Positions 1 through 12,900 of a stretch of DNA of 64,000 nt are shown here, piece after piece. A model generated the notes under the pieces. The model searched no databases. It saw only the letters and a list, made by a program, of their open reading frames with translations, and was not told the DNA's origin. The stretch comes from Prosapia bicincta (lineage: Eukaryota > Arthropoda > Insecta > Hemiptera > Cercopidae): contig JBAIZL010000001.1 in NCBI GenBank assembly GCA_036971475.1, positions 93,190,983-93,254,982 on the forward strand, in the 5' to 3' direction. Within the stretch, counting starts at the first letter, position 1. Each line of letters starts with the position of its first letter. The position numbers and the translations under genes were made by a program.

Positions 1-270
1 GTACTCACATTTAGAGTTCAAACGTATAATGTGAGGAGGCAAACCATCAAAACCCCTCCCTTCACTAACAACTGCCATTTACTACTAAATATTTTAAGTT
101 TTACTCCGAAAATTTCCAATAAAAGGAGGTTTTTAGTGAAGTATAAGTGGTTTGGTGTTTTGCCTAATAACATTACTCATTTGAACTCTAAATGTAAGGA
201 CTTTGTTTTTCATAGCACAACAGGTTTTAAAAGGCTAACGAACCAGTTGCCGAAACGTTGCACTAAGTAA
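1..270. repeat. Imperfect inverted repeat with PLE-like end motif
   Basis: ACATTTAGAGTTCAAA (7-22) is repeated inverted at 180-195. The flanks show weaker complementarity, giving a roughly 190-bp foldback. Just after it, GGCTAAC...GTTGCCGAAACGTTGC (227-260) resembles hammerhead helix II followed by GAAAC, as at other PLE ends in the window. No coding assignment is possible. Confidence 0.35.
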
Positions 271-405
271 ATATAAACTTCTTTGACTTTGACATTCAAC
301 CGGTTTATCGTTTATTCAATACTTATTTTGAGTGTTCAAATACAAATAGATTTTCCTGATATTTAAATATTAGGTGAATTTTAAAGATATCAGAATACTT
401 ATTAA

Positions 406-603
406 ATTAATCACTTAAACAATAGTTTATGACTATCCGAACTTTGAATTTAGTAAATTTGTTAAAACTTACTGAGACAGAACGTTTTCGATCGCTATGT
501 GCCGATCTTCATGACACTGATGAACTTACTGTCTCAGTAAGTTTTAACAAATTTACTAAATTCAAAGTTCGGATAGTCATAAACTATTGTTTAAGTGATT
601 AAT
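406..603. repeat. Foldback of a Penelope-like element terminus
   Basis: Two 75-bp arms (406-480 and 529-603) are exact or near-exact reverse complements around a 48-bp loop. The left arm plus loop recurs at 20391-20494, at the end of a recognisable Penelope-like element (PLE), so this is an inverted duplication of that terminal repeat. On the minus strand the loop reads CATGAAGATCGG...CGATCGAAAACGTTC, a degenerate hammerhead-ribozyme pattern. Confidence 0.8.
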
Positions 604-747
604 AAGATTCAACCGAACTTAATGGACTATAAAATTCAAGACTTATTAAATCTAAAACAAAAACGTGAGGAACAATCAATCATAATATGCACGATAAACG
701 ACACCTACTCCAAACAATTCTTACAACTTTCTGTGCACGACCCCTAC

Positions 748-789
<42 letters not shown>
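604..789 (+). other. Possible PLE-adjacent reading frame and poly-T tract
   Basis: An open frame runs on from the foldback (INKIQPNLMDYKIQDLLNLK and onward) for about 50 codons. It is then broken by 41 consecutive T (749-789). It may be the start of a truncated PLE, but I recognise no motif in it. Confidence 0.25.
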
Positions 790-796
<7 letters not shown>

Positions 797-1650
797 ATAG
801 CATAGCCTAAGTATTTTCATATCTAATAAAATTGACCTAGTATTAAAATAACATGACATTATGTGTGGTCTTATAAATCTGTATGAGCTCATATGGATGT
901 AGACAAATTATAATTTTTTTTTTCTTTAGAAAACGCATTTAAAAAACGTAACTATTTTTTTAAAACTCATTGTACTAAATAGAAATTTGTGGACTTTAAG
1001 TGGTCCCACGCGTGATTTTCTTTAACCTTTAAACTTAACACTTAATAACAGTATAACAGCAGTACGTTGTAGGATTATAGAAGATCAAAGGTTTAAAAAA
1101 TATTCAGACAAGCGGGACTTTGATTTTAACCGAAACAACAGGTAAGAAACAATAGAGAGAAATTTAACTTAAAATTTTTAAAGTGTGATTTAAATATCTA
1201 TTTTTTGTAACGTATTTTAACAATAAATAGGGACATTTTAAAACAAGTGATCCGTTCGAATCTTTTCCTTTCCTTTTGCTTCTAAGTTAATCAATTACGG
1301 GATTCATGTGTTTTGTCAGCTATTAGCCTAAATGTTTGCCTTCTGAGAGAGAGTAGGGGGTGTAGACGGGGTAGAGTGGCGCCAAAGCGCACTCGAGTGC
1401 CACCCCAAGGTAGGCAAACACTTTTAAACCAGAACTGATGGAGCTTGTAATGCCAATGCCTCATTAAAATCAACAACTTAGCTCCACTTAAAACGTTATT
1501 ACGTTACGAGCTATCAGACCACTTAACTGACAGGAAACTGCAGGCACTATCCGGTAAACAAACACGCATGTAGATTACTTAACCCAGAAGCAAAGACTAA
1601 AACTTTGAGACGCTCTCATTCATTCGACCGTGTTATTGTATTCGTTATTA
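790..1650. other. Intergenic AT-rich stretch with one GC-rich patch
   Basis: No gene is visible. 1334-1415 is a GC-rich patch bounded by GTTTGCC...GGCAAAC with internal short inverted repeats. It could be a tiny MITE remnant. The rest is plain AT-rich sequence. Confidence 0.4.
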
Positions 1651-4600
1651 AACAACACTATATTGTAATAAATAGAAAACTGTAACTTTTTATTACTAGG
1701 AAAGGTCAGTACTGGAACTTATTACATTAAACCAATTAGTATTTGAAAATATTATAAAAACCATTATTGGAACAAGTTACTTCTTAAACCAATTGATTAT
1801 TGTTGAAATATTCTAAGATTTAACTTTTCATTATCAGAACATGTTAGTACTTACACCAGTCAGTATAAGAAAAAACTAATATTAGAACTATTAATCAATA
1901 TTAAAACTACCTATCCGTTTTTTGGATAGTGTTACTGTTCCTACCTATTACTATTGGAAAATTATAGGATTTAAACTTTTCATCTTTACAACATGTTAGT
2001 AGTTAAACCAGTTAGTATTAGAAAAAAAAGTACTACTGTAGATCTATTAATCAATTATAATTATTCAAATATGCAAGGACTTAAGCCGAATGGTAATCGA
2101 AATTTTAGTATTAAGACTATTTATTATTGAAACTTGCCAGTACTTATTGAAAAATAAATATATTGAAACATATTATATATCGAAAATATACTTATTGGAA
2201 CATGTTAGTGCTTAAACCAGGTAGTACTACAAGAAAAAATTAATATTAAAACTGTCAATAATAATGATTCAAACATTTCAATACTTTAACCAGTCAGTAT
2301 TTGAAAATTTATTTTTAGAACCATTTTTATTGAAACTTGCCAGTACTTATTAAATAATAATAATATTTATACACTACTATCCATTATTGGAACATGTTAG
2401 TGCTTCGACCAATTATTAATGGAAAATTATGGAATTTAAACCTTCCATTATTATAACATGTTGGTAGTTACTCCAGTTAGTATTCGAAAAAACTAATATT
2501 AGAACTATTAATCTATAATAAGATTTCAAACACTTTTGTACCTAAACAAGCAAGTATTGGAAGGTTTTAGTATTGGAATTTTTTCACTCATTTAAAACAG
2601 CTAGTCATGGAAAGTAATAATATTAAAACTAGTATAATAACTATATTAAACTAATATAGCCCTTAAACTAAAAAAAATATTAGTATTGTATTGAAAAAGT
2701 ATAGGTATTGTATTAAAACTATTATTCAATACTAATGATTTAAACATGTCAGTACTTAAACCAGCCGCCAGTATTGGAAATTGGTATTAGAACTATTTAT
2801 CATTGGAATTATTCACTAACATTCGAATTTTCACTAATATCAGTTAGGTGCCTATTGTAAAACATTATTATTAAAACTACCGATTCCTGCAAGAATGTAG
2901 TAGCCTACTTTAAATACATTGATTACACTTTTTAAAATGTCATTAATTAAACCAGTTATTCTATAATAATTATTTAATAATAGCAGTACTTAAACCAGGC
3001 AATATTGGAAATTTAAAGTATAACACCTATTTATTATTCGAACGTGTCACTACTTAAACCAGCTAGTCGCATATTGTAAAATACTGGTATTAAAACAGTT
3101 TAGTACTTAAATAAATTGATTATTATTGGAAGATGTTATTTTTAAACTTATCATTTTTTTAAAGGTCAGTGTTTAAACCAGTTATTATTTGAAAAAAATA
3201 TTATTAGAACTATTATTCTATATTCATGTTTCAAACATGTCAGTACTTAAACTAGCATGTATTGGAAATATGTAGTATTACAACTGTTTATAATCTGAGC
3301 TTGTCACAACTTAAACCAGTTAGTAGTTTATTGTAAAATATTGTTAATAACACTACCTATTATTATAACAATTTATTGCTTAAAAAAATTGATTATTATT
3401 GGACGATGTTATGATTTAACTTTTCATTTCTTTAAAATGTCAGTAATTAAACCAAATATTATTTGTAAAAATTATTAATAGAATTATTATTCTATAAGAA
3501 TGATTCAATCATAACAATACTTTAACCACCCAATACTGGAAATTTTTAGTATTACAACTACTTATTATTGGAACCTGTCACTACTTACACCATTTAGTAG
3601 CATATTGTAAAATATCGTTATTAAAAATTCCTATTATTGGAACAATTTAGTACTTAAATAAATTGATTATTATTGGAAAAGGTTTTTAACTTTTCATTTC
3701 TTTAAAATATCAGTAAGTAAACCAGTTATTATTAACAGAACTGAACGGAAAAATTATTAACAGAACTATTATTCTAAAATAATGATTCAATCATGTCAGT
3801 AATTTAACCAGCCAGTATTGGAATTTTATAGTATTACAACTATTTATTATTAAAACTTGTCACTACTAAACCAGTTAGTATCATATTGTAAATATTCTTG
3901 TTAGAACCCTCTATAATGGAACAACTTAGTAACTAAATAAATTGAATATTATTGGAAGATGTTATGATTTAACTTATCATTTTTTTAAAATATCAGTAAT
4001 CAAACCAGTTATTATTTAAAATAATAATTATTAGAACTATTATTCTATATTAATGTTTCAAACATGTCAGTATTTAAAAAAGCCAGTATTGGAATTTTGT
4101 AGTATTAGAACTGTTTATTATCGGAACTTGTCACTACTTAAACCAGTTAGTAGCATATGGTAAAATATTGTTATTAAAACGTCCTATTATTGGAACAATT
4201 TAGTACTTGAATAAAATGATGATTATTGAAAGATATTATGATATAACTTTACAGTTTGTAAAAAAGTCATTAGTTAAACAAGTTATTATTTGAAAAAATT
4301 ATTAATAGAACTATTATTCTACAATAATAATTCAAACATATCAGTACCTAAACCAGCCAGAATTGGAAATGTGTAGTATTACAACTATTTATTATTCGAA
4401 CTTGTCACTTCTATCCAGTTAGTAGCATATTGTAAAATATTGTTATTAAAACCTCCTGTTATTGGAACAACTAAATACTTATATAAATTGAATATTATTA
4501 GAAGATGTTATGATTTAACTTTTATTATTTTTTTTATGTCAGTAATTAAAAAATTACTGTTTGAAAAAATATTAATAGAACTATTATTCAATAATAATGG

Positions 4601-4691
4601 TTCAAACATGTCAATACTTGAAATCAGTCAGTATTGGAAATTTGTAGTATTACAACTATTTGTTATTCGAACTTGTCACTACTTAGACCAG
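1650..4691 (+). repeat. Diverged part of a 274-bp higher-order satellite
   Basis: Landmarks such as ACTTAAACCAGTTAGTA, ATTATTGGAAC and ATGTCAGTA recur throughout. On the left the period is short and irregular (about 65-70 bp). From about 3000 on the 270-280-bp unit becomes clear: GTCACTACTTAAACCAG recurs near 3045, 3300, 3580, 3860, 4130, 4400 and 4675. The array is interrupted at 4692 by a retrotransposon. Confidence 0.88.
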
Positions 4692-5999
4692 TTGTTGTTG
4701 TTGTTGTTGTGTGACAAGTGCAATAAAAACAATAAAAAAAGGGAAAAAAAGTGTTCAGAGAAAGGTAGAGAGCACAGTTACACGGGTCCAAAGGCGTGAA
4801 GCACTGTACTGGCCACATCTGCAGCTTTGTCCTTATAAAATGTCTCCCTAGAACAGTTTAAGTCAATTTTAAATAGTGCTGCAATGATGGACGGGCAGTT
4901 GAAGAGATGATCGGGATCAAGCTGTATCCCTGGGCAGTGCCTACATTCAGGGTATGTTCTTGATCCATCAGGCAAGATTTTCCTGTCTTTGAGGTGCATT
5001 GTCCTCAGTCTGGCAATTGTTTTTGTTATTTCCCTGTCGAAGTTGAGTTCGGGAAGTAATGTTTTTCTTTGGTTGTTATGGCAGAGCTTCTGTTTTGCAA
5101 CGGCATTTACGTCGGAAGATGTTGTAATCACGGGGGCTGGTTCGATGGTCCTCGCTTCTTTGGCCAGAGAATCGGCCTCTTCGTTCCCTTTGATGTCGAC
5201 GTGTGCGGGGATCCATTGAAGCGTACAAAGCTTCTTCTTTTCCTCTATTAAGGACAGGAGGGTATTGATCTTTTGGGCGAGGTTTGTATTTCCTTTTTGG
5301 AGAGCCTGAAGAGCAGATTTGCAGTCCGTGAAGATTACTATGCCATCAGATGGGTTGAGTGTTGTCCAAGTAAGGTAAATACTCAGAGCTTCTTTGATTG
5401 CGATGAGTTCGCTTGTGAAGTTGGAGGCGATTTTGCCTGCTGCAATTTTGTGTCTGGAAGTTGAGCCATCAGGGTAGGTTATAAAGATTCCGGATCCACC
5501 TCCATCGCAGTCAGAATTTGAAGAGCCGTAGGTGTAAGCAGCGACCAAGTGTGGTTTTAAAATCTTGGCAATAGTTTCCATTCCTTTCCTCTTGATTGTT
5601 TCTTGAGGCTCTTTTTTGGAGCAGGGTTTGAGGAGATTCAAGTTTATATTCACAAAGGAGGGTGGCTTGACCGGGATCCTGGGTTCTTGAAAGATGTAAA
5701 GGCTCGTGTTCTGTAGGTTGATGTCCTGTCTGATGTTTTTGTCGTACTGGAGAGTAGAAGATCTTTTTAGCCTGGTTTTTTCCTACCAGTTCCGAAAATT
5801 GACTTTTGAGATATGTTGTTATTTGAGCTCTCGGGGGAGCCTGTAACCCCTAGAGAGCGCGTCCCCAGGTGGCGGATAGGGGAATGCCTTCAATGGTTTA
5901 CCATTGGGTGGTAGGAGTGAAATAAAATAGCTCCTGCGGAACAAAAGGTAGAAGTCCAACATCTCGAGGCAATGGCACTCACCATGACTAGTGCAATGA
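4692..5999 (-). mobile_element. I-like non-LTR retrotransposon fragment inserted in the satellite
   Basis: The fragment is bounded by a near-perfect 11-bp target-site duplication of satellite sequence (ACTTAGACCAG 4681-4691, ACTTAAACCAG 6000-6010). On the minus strand it ends in (CAA)6 and carries the RNase H-like C-terminal end of the polyprotein. The part at 5800-5990 is GC-richer and non-coding (CCTATCCGCCACCTGGGGAC on the minus strand). It may be 5' leader sequence joined to the 3' end by an internal deletion. Confidence 0.85.
4796..5785 (-). pseudogene. Non-LTR retrotransposon RNase H domain, 3' end of ORF2
   Basis: The minus-strand frame is open from a stop near 5787 down to the stop codon near 4780. 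From the first ATG (5653) there are 291 residues. Motifs in order: AAYTYGSS (about 38-45), SELIAIKEAL with the catalytic Glu, VIFTDCKSAL with the second Asp, WIPAHVDIKGNEEADSLAKE with His and the last Asp, then a C-terminal CRHC...DHLFNCP knuckle. RNase H degrades the RNA strand during target-primed reverse transcription in RNase H-bearing (I-group) LINEs. The first catalytic Asp (normally TDGS) is Tyr42 here, so this copy is probably inactive. Reverse transcriptase and endonuclease are absent. Confidence 0.85.
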
Positions 6000-8900
6000 A
6001 CTTAAACCAGTTATTAGCGTTATGTAAAATATTGTTATTAAAACATCCTATTGTTGGAACACTTTAGTAAATAAATAAATTGATTATTATTAGAAGATGT
6101 TATGACTGACCTTATCGTTTTTTTAATGAAATCCATTTTTTTGTTAGTAGTGAAACCATTTATTATTTGAAAAAGTTATTAATAGAGCTATTATTCTATA
6201 TTAATGCTTAAAATTGTCAGTACTTAAACCAGCCGATATTTTACATTTGTAGTATTACGACTATTTAATATTTTTTAATTTCTTACTACTTACACCAGTT
6301 AGAAGCATATTGTAAAATATTCTTAATACAACTTCCTAATATTGGAACAATTTATTACCTATATAAATTGATTATTATTGGAAGATGCTATGATTGACAT
6401 TTTAATTTTTTTTTAATGCCAGTAATTAAATCAGTTATTATTTAAAACATTATTGTTAGAACTAATATTCTATAATAATGGTTCAAGCTGTCAGTACTTA
6501 AACCAGCCGGTATTGGACATTTGTAGCATTACAACTATATATTATTCGAACTTGTCACTACTTAAACCAGTTAGTAGGATATTGTAAAATGTTGTTAATA
6601 AAACTTCCGTTTATTAGAAAAATTTACTACTTAAATAAATTGACTATTATTGGAAGAGGTCAGAATTTAAATTTTTTAAATGTCAATAATTAAACCAGTT
6701 ACTATTTGAAAAAATTAATAATAGAGCTGTTATTCAATAATAATGATTCAAACATGTCAGTATTTAAACCAGTCAGTATTGGATTATTGTAGTATTACAA
6801 CTATTTGGTAACGGAAATAGTCACTCCTTAAGCAAGTTAGTAGCATATTGTAGAATATTCATAATAAAGCTTTCTATTATTGAAACAATTTAACACTTAA
6901 AAAAATTGTTTATGATTGGAAGAGGTTAGAATTAACCTTTTCATTTTTGTAAAATGGCAATAAATAAACCAGTTATTATTTGAAAAAATTAATAATAGAG
7001 CTGTTATTCAATAATAATGATTCAAACATGTCAGTACTTAATCCAGTCAGTATTGGAATATTGTAGTATTACAACTATTTTTTAGCGGAAATTGTCACTC
7101 CTTAAGCAAGCTAGTAGCATATTGTAGAATATTCATAATAAAGCTTTCTATTATTGAAACAATTTAGTACTTAAAAAAATTGTTTATGATTGGAAGAGGT
7201 TAGAATTAACCTTTTCATTTTTGTAAAATGGCAATAAATAAACCAGTTATTATTTGAAAAAATTAATAATAGTGCTGTTATTCAATAATAATGATTCAAA
7301 CATGTCAGTACTTAAACCAGTCAGTATTGGAATATTGTAGTATTACACCTATTTGGTAACGGAAATTGTCACTCCTTAAGCAAGCTAGTAGCAAATTATA
7401 GAATATTCATAATAAAGCTTTCTATTATTGAAACAATTTAGTACTTAAAAAAATTGTTTATGATTGGAAGAGGTTAGAATTAACCTTTTCATTTTTGTAA
7501 AATGGCAATAAATAAACCAGTTATTATTTGAAAAAATTAATAATAGAGCTGTTATTCAATAATAATGATTCAAACATGTCAGTACTTAAACCATTCAGTA
7601 TTGGAATATTGTAGTATTACAACTATTTGTTAACGGAAATTGTAACTCCTTAAGCAAGTTAGTAGCATATTGTAGAATATTCATAATAAAGCTTTCTATT
7701 ATTGAAACAATTTAGTACTTAAAAATTGTTGTTGATTGGAAGATATTAGAATTAACCTTTTCATTTTTGTAAAATGGCAATAAATAAACCAGTTATTATT
7801 TGAAAAAATTAATAATAGAGCTGTTATTCAATAATAATGATTCAAACATGTCAGTACTTAAACCAGTCAGTATTGGAATATTGTAGTATTACACCTATTT
7901 GCTAACGGAAATTGTCACTCCTTAAGCAAGTTAGTAGCATATTGTAGAATATTCATAATAAAGCTTTCTATTATTGAAACAATTTAACACTTTATAAAAT
8001 TGTTTATGATTGGAAGAGGTTAGAATTAACCTTTTCATTTTTGTAAAATGGCAATAATAAAACCAGTTATTATTTGAAAAAAATAATAATAGAGCTGTTA
8101 TTCAATAATAATGATTCAAACATGTCAGTACTTAATCCAGTCAGTATTGGAATATTGAAGTATTACAACTATTTGTTAACGGAAATTGTCACTCCTTAAG
8201 CAAGCTAGTAGCATATTGTAGAATATTCATAATAAAGCTTTCTATTATTGAAACAATTTAGTACTTAAAAAAATTGTTTATGATTGGAAGAGGTTAGAAT
8301 TAACCTTTTCATTTTTGTAAAATGGCAATAAATAAACCACTTATTATTTGAAAAAATTAATAATAGAGCTGTTATTCAATAATAATGATTGAAACATGTC
8401 AGTACTTAAACGAGTCAGTATTAGAATATTGTAGTATTACAAGTATTTGTTAACGGAAATTGTCACTCCTTAAGCACGTTAGTAGCATATTGTAGAATAT
8501 TCATAATAAAGCTTTCTATTATTGAAACAATTTAGTACTTAAAAAAATTGTTTATGATTGGAAGAGGTTAGAATTAACCTTTTCATTTTTGTAAAATGGC
8601 AATAAATAAACCAGAGATTATTTGAAAAAATTAATAATAGAGCTGTTATTCAATAATAATGATTCAAACATGTCAGTACTTAAACCAGTCAGTATTGGAA
8701 TATTGTAGTATTACACCTATTTGTTAACGGAAATATTCACTCCCTAAGCAAGTTAGTAGCATATTGTAGAATATTCATAATAAAGCTTTCTATTATTGAA
8801 ACAATTTAGTACTTAAAAAAATTGTTTATGATTGGAAGAGGTTAGAATTAACCTTTTCATTTTTGTAAAATGGCAATAAATAAACCAGTTATTATTTGAA

Positions 8901-10135
8901 AAAATTAATAATAGAGTTGTTATTCAATAATAATGATTCAAACATGTTAGTACTTAAACCAGTCAGTATTGGAATATTGTAGTATTATAACTATTTGTTA
9001 ACGGAAATTGTCACTCCTTAAGCAAGTTAGTAGCATATTGTAGAATATTCATAATAAAGCTTTCTATTATTGAAACAATTTTTTACTTAAAAAAATCGTT
9101 TATGATTAGAAGAGGTTAGAATTAACCTTTTCATTTTTGTAAAATGGCAATAAATAAACCAGTTATTATTTGGAAAAATTAATAGTAGAGCTGTTATTCG
9201 ATAATAATGATTCAAACATGTCAGTATTTAAAACAGTCAGTATTGGAATATTGTAGTATTATAACTATTTTGTAACGGAAATTGTCACCCCTTAAGCAAG
9301 CTAGTAGCATATTGTAGAATATTCATAATAAAGCTTTCTATTATTGAAACAATTTAGTACTTAAAAAAATTATTTATGATTGGAAGAGGTTAGAATTAAC
9401 CTTTTCATTTTTGTAAAATGGCAATAAATAAACCAGTTATTATTTGAAAGAATTATTAATAGAACTGTTATTCTATAATAATTATTCAAATTATCAGTAC
9501 TAAAACCAGCCGGTATTGGGCAAATGTAGTATTAGAACTATTTGTTAACGGAACTTCTCACTACTTGAACCATTTAGTAGCATATTGTAAAATATTGTTA
9601 TTAAAACTTCCTATTATTGGAACAATTTAGTACTTAAACCAATTGATTACAATTGGAATATTATGGGGTTTAACTTTTCATTATTAAAACATGTCAGTAC
9701 CTAAACCAGTTAGTATTAGAAAAAACTAATACTCTATAATAATGATCCTAACAGGTCAGTACTTAAACAAGCCTGTGTTGAAAATTTGTAGTATTACAAC
9801 TATTTACTTGTCACTACTAAGGAACTTGTCACTACTAAACCAGTTAGTAGTAGAATATTGGTATTAAAACTACCTATTATTAGAAGACGTTAGTGCCTAA
9901 TCCAATAGGATTTACAACAATTATTATTGTAAAATTCTAGGATTTAACTTCTCATGATTAGAACATGTCAGTAATAAAACAGGTATTTATATAAAAAATT
10001 AATATTAGAACTAGTATGTCTAATGAATAATAATGTACAAAGTATTTCAGTATCTAAACCAGTCAGTATTGAAGTTTTAGTTTTAGAACTATTTATTATT
10101 GGAACTTGTCACTACGTAAACCAGTTAGTAGCCTA
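6000..10135 (+). repeat. 274-bp satellite, homogeneous core plus diverged right edge
   Basis: TCACTCCTTAAGCAAG recurs at 6821, 7095, 7369, 7643, 7915, 8189, 8463, 8737, 9011 and 9285. Spacings are 274 bp (once 272). These central copies are highly similar. Units outside about 6550-9500 are more diverged, as expected when unequal crossing-over keeps the middle uniform. Each 274-bp unit contains four related sub-blocks of about 68 bp. Confidence 0.95.
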
Positions 10136-12900
10136 AACTACTCCGATCCTCTTTCAGAGTAGAGATGACGGCCTAGAAATGAAAAGTCTATGTGATCTAG
10201 ACGCCACACTATAAACAGCCAAAAAGCTGATGCATGAGATAAGGAAACTTCAAAGTGACAAAGATTTGGTCACTCAGCAGAGGCATTTTCGATGCTAAGT
10301 GCATTTTCGATGCTCTTCTATTTTTCTTCCGTTTATCGTTCTATGTAATTTATCCTTCAGCAAACTGTTTCTTTTATAAATTTCAAATTTCTTTTTTTTT
10401 TTTTTAATGTCTCCAGTCGTTTCCTTACCATAATGTTTGTATAAATAAAACAAGCAGATGTGGCCTGAGTCCAGCCCTGACATTCAGTGCGTCACTTCTC
10501 ATTTGAAGTAATGAGGGCGATTAGTAGTACAAATGTATCGAGCTCAAAAAAGCAATTCACCTTTTCTTAGTTCTACTTAACACAATTTTCCTTCTGGCCA
10601 CCACCTTAACGCTTTAGCTCACTTCTCAATAACGCTTAGTAAAACCTCATGGACCATCTACCGACTGTATATATCTTCACTTTGAATTAATATTTAAAAA
10701 ATACAAATTTCTTCTTATAATAAAGTTAATAAATAAATAAAATGAAGGCTAAAAACATTTGCATTTAGTCTTCATTATAAACAAGTGTACTGGCTGAATA
10801 CTTAATTTATATTATTGAAAATCTTTAAAACGGAAATATTGTGTAACAGTCCTATTAGTTATCTTACTAATAAATAATTATTTCATAATAATGATTATTA
10901 TTATGAAAGAATAAGTATTAATTTATAAAAGAATAAGTTTCGGTTGAAATATGGAAGTTTATTACTAAAAACAAATTGAATACTTAAGGGTTGCTGTAAT
11001 TGTAGTATATTAAATGCCTAGAATAGGCTTTTTTCCTAAATTGTTCGAAGACATTTTAGTAGATATCTTGCTCTAAAAACCCATTTCTTTTCTTCCACCC
11101 AGAGATGGGTTCCTGAAATTGGCCCAGTCCTCGTGGTCGCTTTATCCTGTTATTTCTCAAGTGTGGAACTAACATATTCCGAAGGAAAAATTTCAAGTTT
11201 AGTGGAAGGAAACAGAAGACGTTTGTTGTGCAGGAGAACTGTGGGATGAAAAATCTGACATAAAAGAAAGGTTAAAGTCTCTCGATAAATAGTGCAGATA
11301 TCTTGAGGTCAGATTTTGTACTGCTAGCTTAGTAGGATCAGGAATGAGTAATGTTTTAGCGTATTTTTACAAATATAAAAGTTATTTTACTCTAGATAGA
11401 GGCCATTGTTGAGTAATTTATATTATTTACTTTCGACTAGTGAAACTAGTGGAATAAACCTGGGCCTTCTCAGTTTTACTGGCATAATGTAACCTCACTG
11501 TGAAAGCTCGAATCACGTTGTCTCTGCTGAGACAAGCTCCCTACCACTCAGCGTTGGAGTGAGGGCTCAGTTAAAAGCAAACTTAAATAGACATTAGTTG
11601 AAAATGAATATTAAATCGTAAAATACGATGCTTGTCTGCAACACAGTTATTCCAAAACAAGATCTTCAGACTAATCACGAAGCTATATAGAAGCACTAAA
11701 ATGAAAATTCTACATACCGATTTCAAAAAAGTCCTTTTCTTAAAAGATCTAAGGAGACTTGGCTAACAGAATTTACAAACAAGCACACACACATAGGCCT
11801 TAATCTTCAATAATTATTTCCTCACTGGGTGGATATAACACTACACACAAGCACAGATTGCCACGCCCTTTACCGACTGACCATCTCCATCGAGCATGTT
11901 AATAACTTCAAATCATATAAATAGCACTGTCCAATCAAGAGTTCCATAGTTCTGTTACAGGAGTTCCACGCAGTTCAACGGTGAGAAATAATTTATTTTT
12001 CATGTCTATTTCAGTTTCGAGTAGGCAGTAGAAGATGAAGCGCGTAACGCTCTATTCAAGGTATTTGCGAGGCAATACCAATCCCTACTATTAACCATAA
12101 GGGTATAGTAGTCTCCAGGTTTTCTGCATGATCTAACGCGGAGATTTCCTGGCAGGGTTTTTTTGTCATGTTTTTCGTCCAGATTTTAACGTGACACTTG
12201 ACGTACTATTTTATTAAACTGTCTTCCGATTGTCGATGAAAAGAGTTGAATAGCTTGGAACGAAAAAATTAATCAATACTTATTCTAACATTCGCGGTAG
12301 GAGTACTGACCACATGTTCATGTGAGACAGAGGTGGTTCGTGAGAGGCTGACTGCTACGGATGAAGAGGTGTTTGGTGGCCCAGACTTGGGTTAAAAAAA
12401 CCTTCACCTAAAAGGGAATACCTAGGAGTAAAATATTACATTGGTCTGCAGTCGTAGGTATAGTAATCGATTATTGTAAGAAGTTGTAGTCGGATAGAAG
12501 CGTGCCATCCAGAACATACAACATAACCGCGTTGTCTGCGCTCGTCGAACAGATTAATTGGAGCAGTAGACAGGTCGACAGGTCTCTACTCAGCATGTGG
12601 CCAGCTGCCGGTCTTAATTACATTTTATAACTGTGATGCGCTCTTAGGTTTATAGCATCTAATCATGAGATTTTTTGTAAGTAACATTTTTCGGTCATAA
12701 TCTTTGCCCTAAATTTACCTCTTATATCAACAGTCAGAGAACTACAGTGCACCGTCATAATTTACAAGAAATTAAAACTACTTCACTGTCCAATTTTGCT
12801 TTTTACACATCTTTTTACTGATAAATTAAAGTCATAATTGTTTTGCTCATCTTCATATGTTGCGCTACGAGTATTTTCAGGAAATGAGTTATTAAGTCTT
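10136..12900. other. Mostly unique AT-rich sequence
   Basis: No complete gene. At 10165-10290 a plus-strand frame reads like decayed coding sequence (LDATL, stop, TAKKLMHEIRKLQSDKDLVT), possibly a pseudogene or a retroelement coiled coil. A promoter candidate lies at 11916. Nothing else is supportable. Confidence 0.4.
11916..11980 (+). promoter_or_regulatory. Candidate TATA promoter and short non-coding first exon
   Basis: TATAAATAG at 11916-11924 matches the TATA consensus. Thirty bases on, TTCCATAG (A at 11946) fits an initiator. The sequence ends in a plausible donor (ACG|GTGAGA, GT at 11981). This could supply the leader exon that the signal-peptide exon at 24872 needs, but nothing here ties the two together and the 87-bp satellite lies between. 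In AT-rich DNA a chance TATA is common, so this is a hypothesis. Confidence 0.22.
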
